Below, piece after piece: positions 21,153-22,591 of a stretch of 22,591 nt of DNA. Both the position numbers and the translations under genes were made by a program. Below the pieces are notes generated by a model. The model ran no database searches, was not told where the DNA came from, and was given only the letters and a program-made list of their open reading frames with translations. Where the stretch lies: the NCBI GenBank assembly GCA_910586725.1, contig CAJUJL010000044.1, positions 1 through 22,591 on the forward strand, written 5' to 3'. The first letter of the stretch is position 1. Every line of letters starts with the position of its first letter. The stretch comes from an uncultured Lachnospiraceae bacterium. Its GTDB lineage: Bacteria; Bacillota; Clostridia; Lachnospirales; Lachnospiraceae.

Positions 21153-22333
21153 ATGGAAGAACCAGATGTGCTATATGTTCAGATGTTTGGAAATTATCAA
21201 ATGAATTATAATGGGAATCTTCTGACGGGAGAAAAGATAAGAGATACATATTTTACAAGCCTGATGCAGATTTTGCTGCATCAGGCGTCGCCAGGGATTA
21301 TCTGGAAGATGTTTTGCTTGGAGATCGCGATGTGGAAAACCGTCATCAGGCATTGCAGACGATTATTTATAAAGCCAAGAAAAAGCTCAAGGATAAGGGA
21401 CTGCCGGATGTGAATTATATTGTTTTGGAAAAAGGAGTTTATTATTGGACGTCGGAGATTCCCGTCATTGAGGATGCGGACCTGTTTGACCGGTTGTATG
21501 ACCAGGCAAATGCATGTATGAACGAGGATGAGAAACTGGAGCTTTGTTTGGAGGCCTGTTATACCTATAAAGGAGAATTTTTGTCAAGCTGTGCAGCGGT
21601 TTTGTGGGCAAGCGTAGAAGCGAGGCGGTATCGGGAGCGGTTTTGCGAATGCGTGGAATGGGCGGCCTCTATTATAAGGAACAGGCAGGATTGGATACGA
21701 CTGGAAGAACTTGGCAGATATGTGGTGGAAGTCCTTCCGTATGCCGATTGGGAAAAACTGATTATGGAAGCTTTGATCGGGAGCGGAAGGTACGAGGAAG
21801 CCGTACAGTTTTATGCGGATACGGCAGACAATTATCCGAAAGTACAGGGCGTTAGCCCGTCTGCAAAAATGATGGAAATGATGGGAAAGCTGGGCGGTCA
21901 GATACAGCATACGCATGAGGCGTTGGACCAGATACAGCAGGGGTTAAGTGAAGAGATGGACGGGCGTGGGGGATACCAGTGTTCCTATCCGGTATTTCAG
22001 GGGATTTACCATATGGTGGTCCGTTTGATGGAACGTGGAGGACAAAGCGTCTACCTGATGCTGTGCACACTGGTGGACGGAAAGGGAAATCCCATGAGAG
22101 AAGGGGAACGCCTGGAAGAAATGTCGTCAAGACTAAACGAGGCGATCCGATATTCCGTCAGACATGGAGATATTGTCAATCAATATGGAAAAGGGCAGTT
22201 TCTGGTTCTTTTGGTGAATACAACAAGAGAAAACTGTGAAATTGTGGAAAAGAGAATTAATCAGAAATTTATTGTCGGAAGACAACGTGTCGGCGTACAA
22301 TATCATATCAACAGCGTTATCTGCGAGATATAA
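21153..22333 (+). pseudogene. BTAD-type regulator with degenerate GGDEF-like tail, split by a frameshift
   Basis: The first frame (ATG 21153, after GAGGG) reads YVQMFGNYQMNYNG...TSLMQILLHQ, the start of an OmpR-like DNA-binding domain. At about 21270-21286 the homology jumps to the -1 frame, continuing GVARDYLEDVLLGDRDVENR, ALQTIIYKAKKKLKDKGLP and GVYYWTSEIPV, the rest of that domain. A helical bacterial transcriptional activation domain follows, then a C-terminal region resembling GGDEF, with HGDIVNQYGKGQFLVLLV, where GKGQF (22187-22201) replaces GGDEF. Cyclase activity is therefore not expected. Read as one gene the product would be about 390 residues. No classical slippery heptamer is present, so a one-base loss or a sequence error is likelier than programmed frameshifting. 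The downstream part alone, from ATG 21314, would lack half the DNA-binding domain. Confidence 0.8.
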
Positions 22334-22343
22334 AAGAAATCAG

Positions 22344-22369
22344 AACAGAGCCTTGATCGGCTCTGTTTT
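22344..22369 (+). terminator. Intrinsic terminator after the BTAD regulator
   Basis: AACAGAGCC (22344-22352) pairs perfectly with GGCTCTGTT (22359-22367) across a 6-base loop, and the stem runs into TTTT. Confidence 0.88.
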
Positions 22370-22459
22370 GTCGGAACGCATTGTTTTATGAAATAGATAG
22401 TGATGGGGATAGTATTTGCTTGCTAATATAGGAAAGTATTTGCAGCAGGAAAGGAAGGC

Positions 22460-22591
22460 ATGAGATTAATGACAATGACCGGACGTTATATCGGGACGCC
22501 AAATGGAATTATATTGTGCGTCAGCAAAAGATGTCGGGTGTTGTTTGGCAAATTAAATGATGCTTTCAGCGTCACATTAAATGTAGCCATT
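22460..22591 (+). CDS. Start of an unrecognised gene, cut by the window edge
   Basis: From ATG 22460 the frame stays open for 44 codons to the window edge, beginning MRLMTMTGRYIGTPNGIILC. AGGAAAGGAAGG lies directly upstream, with the nearest GGAAGG very close to the ATG; ATGs at codons 4 and 6 would be better spaced. No family can be recognised from so short a piece, and chance openness cannot be excluded. Confidence 0.35.
   Translation, partial: MRLMTMTGRYIGTPNGIILCVSKRCRVLFGKLNDAFSVTLNVAI

Noticed and set aside
20878..21249. A 123-codon minus-strand frame across the gap before the BTAD gene
   Set aside because: Its protein is low-complexity-like, lacks a ribosome site and overlaps the start of the BTAD gene antisense.
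21270..21286. Programmed -1 ribosomal frameshift in the BTAD gene
   Set aside because: No X-XXY-YYZ heptamer is found in the correct phase, so mutation or sequence error is preferred.

Overview
The window looks like chromosomal DNA of a low-to-moderate-GC, Gram-positive anaerobe of the class Clostridia, most likely family Lachnospiraceae. This is inferred from Shine-Dalgarno sites of the GGAGG type, clear sigma-A-like promoters, many U-tailed intrinsic terminators, a T-box leader in front of leuA, a GHKL/LytTR (AgrC/AgrA-like) two-component pair, a BTAD-type regulator and two chemoreceptors. No phage, insertion sequence or CRISPR array is visible. The chemoreceptors suggest a motile or formerly motile organism.

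Layout. (1) 1-3306: azlC-azlD (branched-chain amino acid exporter type), then a TrmB-family regulator abutting a divergent diaminopimelate-decarboxylase-like enzyme. (2) 3328-5874: tRNA-Leu(CAA) with its own promoter and terminator, then a TPR lipoprotein whose stop codon overlaps the start of hflX. (3) 5890-8065: a two-gene operon of a FIST sensory protein and a soluble methyl-accepting chemotaxis protein, closed by a long bidirectional terminator. (4) 8075-10169, minus strand: leuA (2-isopropylmalate synthase) preceded by a leucine T-box riboswitch with a CUC specifier. (5) 10241-11301: a small conserved-looking protein (+) converging on a two-gene membrane-protein operon (-). (6) 11665-14210: a transmembrane chemoreceptor (+) and a VOC-family protein (-). 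(7) 14262-18200: a DUF2130 protein carrying a PD-(D/E)XK-like residue pattern, a GHKL sensor kinase, a LytTR response regulator and a YunG-like protein, all co-oriented with short gaps. (8) 18257-18452: the wreck of a type II toxin-antitoxin operon: operator, ribosome site and terminator survive, but antitoxin and toxin are cut to their N-termini. (9) 18608-20282: an ABC exporter (ATPase plus ABC-2 permease). (10) 20298-22369: a ferritin-like protein (-) and a BTAD regulator with a degenerate GGDEF-like tail (+) that is split by a frameshift. A partial reading frame runs off the right edge.

Amino-acid metabolism is the theme of the left and central parts: amino acid export, a PLP amino acid decarboxylase, leucine tRNA and leucine-responsive leuA control. 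Signalling dominates elsewhere. The most notable items are the collapsed toxin-antitoxin locus, the frameshifted BTAD/GGDEF-like regulator, the FIST-chemoreceptor pair, and the nuclease-like residues in the DUF2130 protein. I saw no multi-gene system that I would confidently call wholly undescribed.
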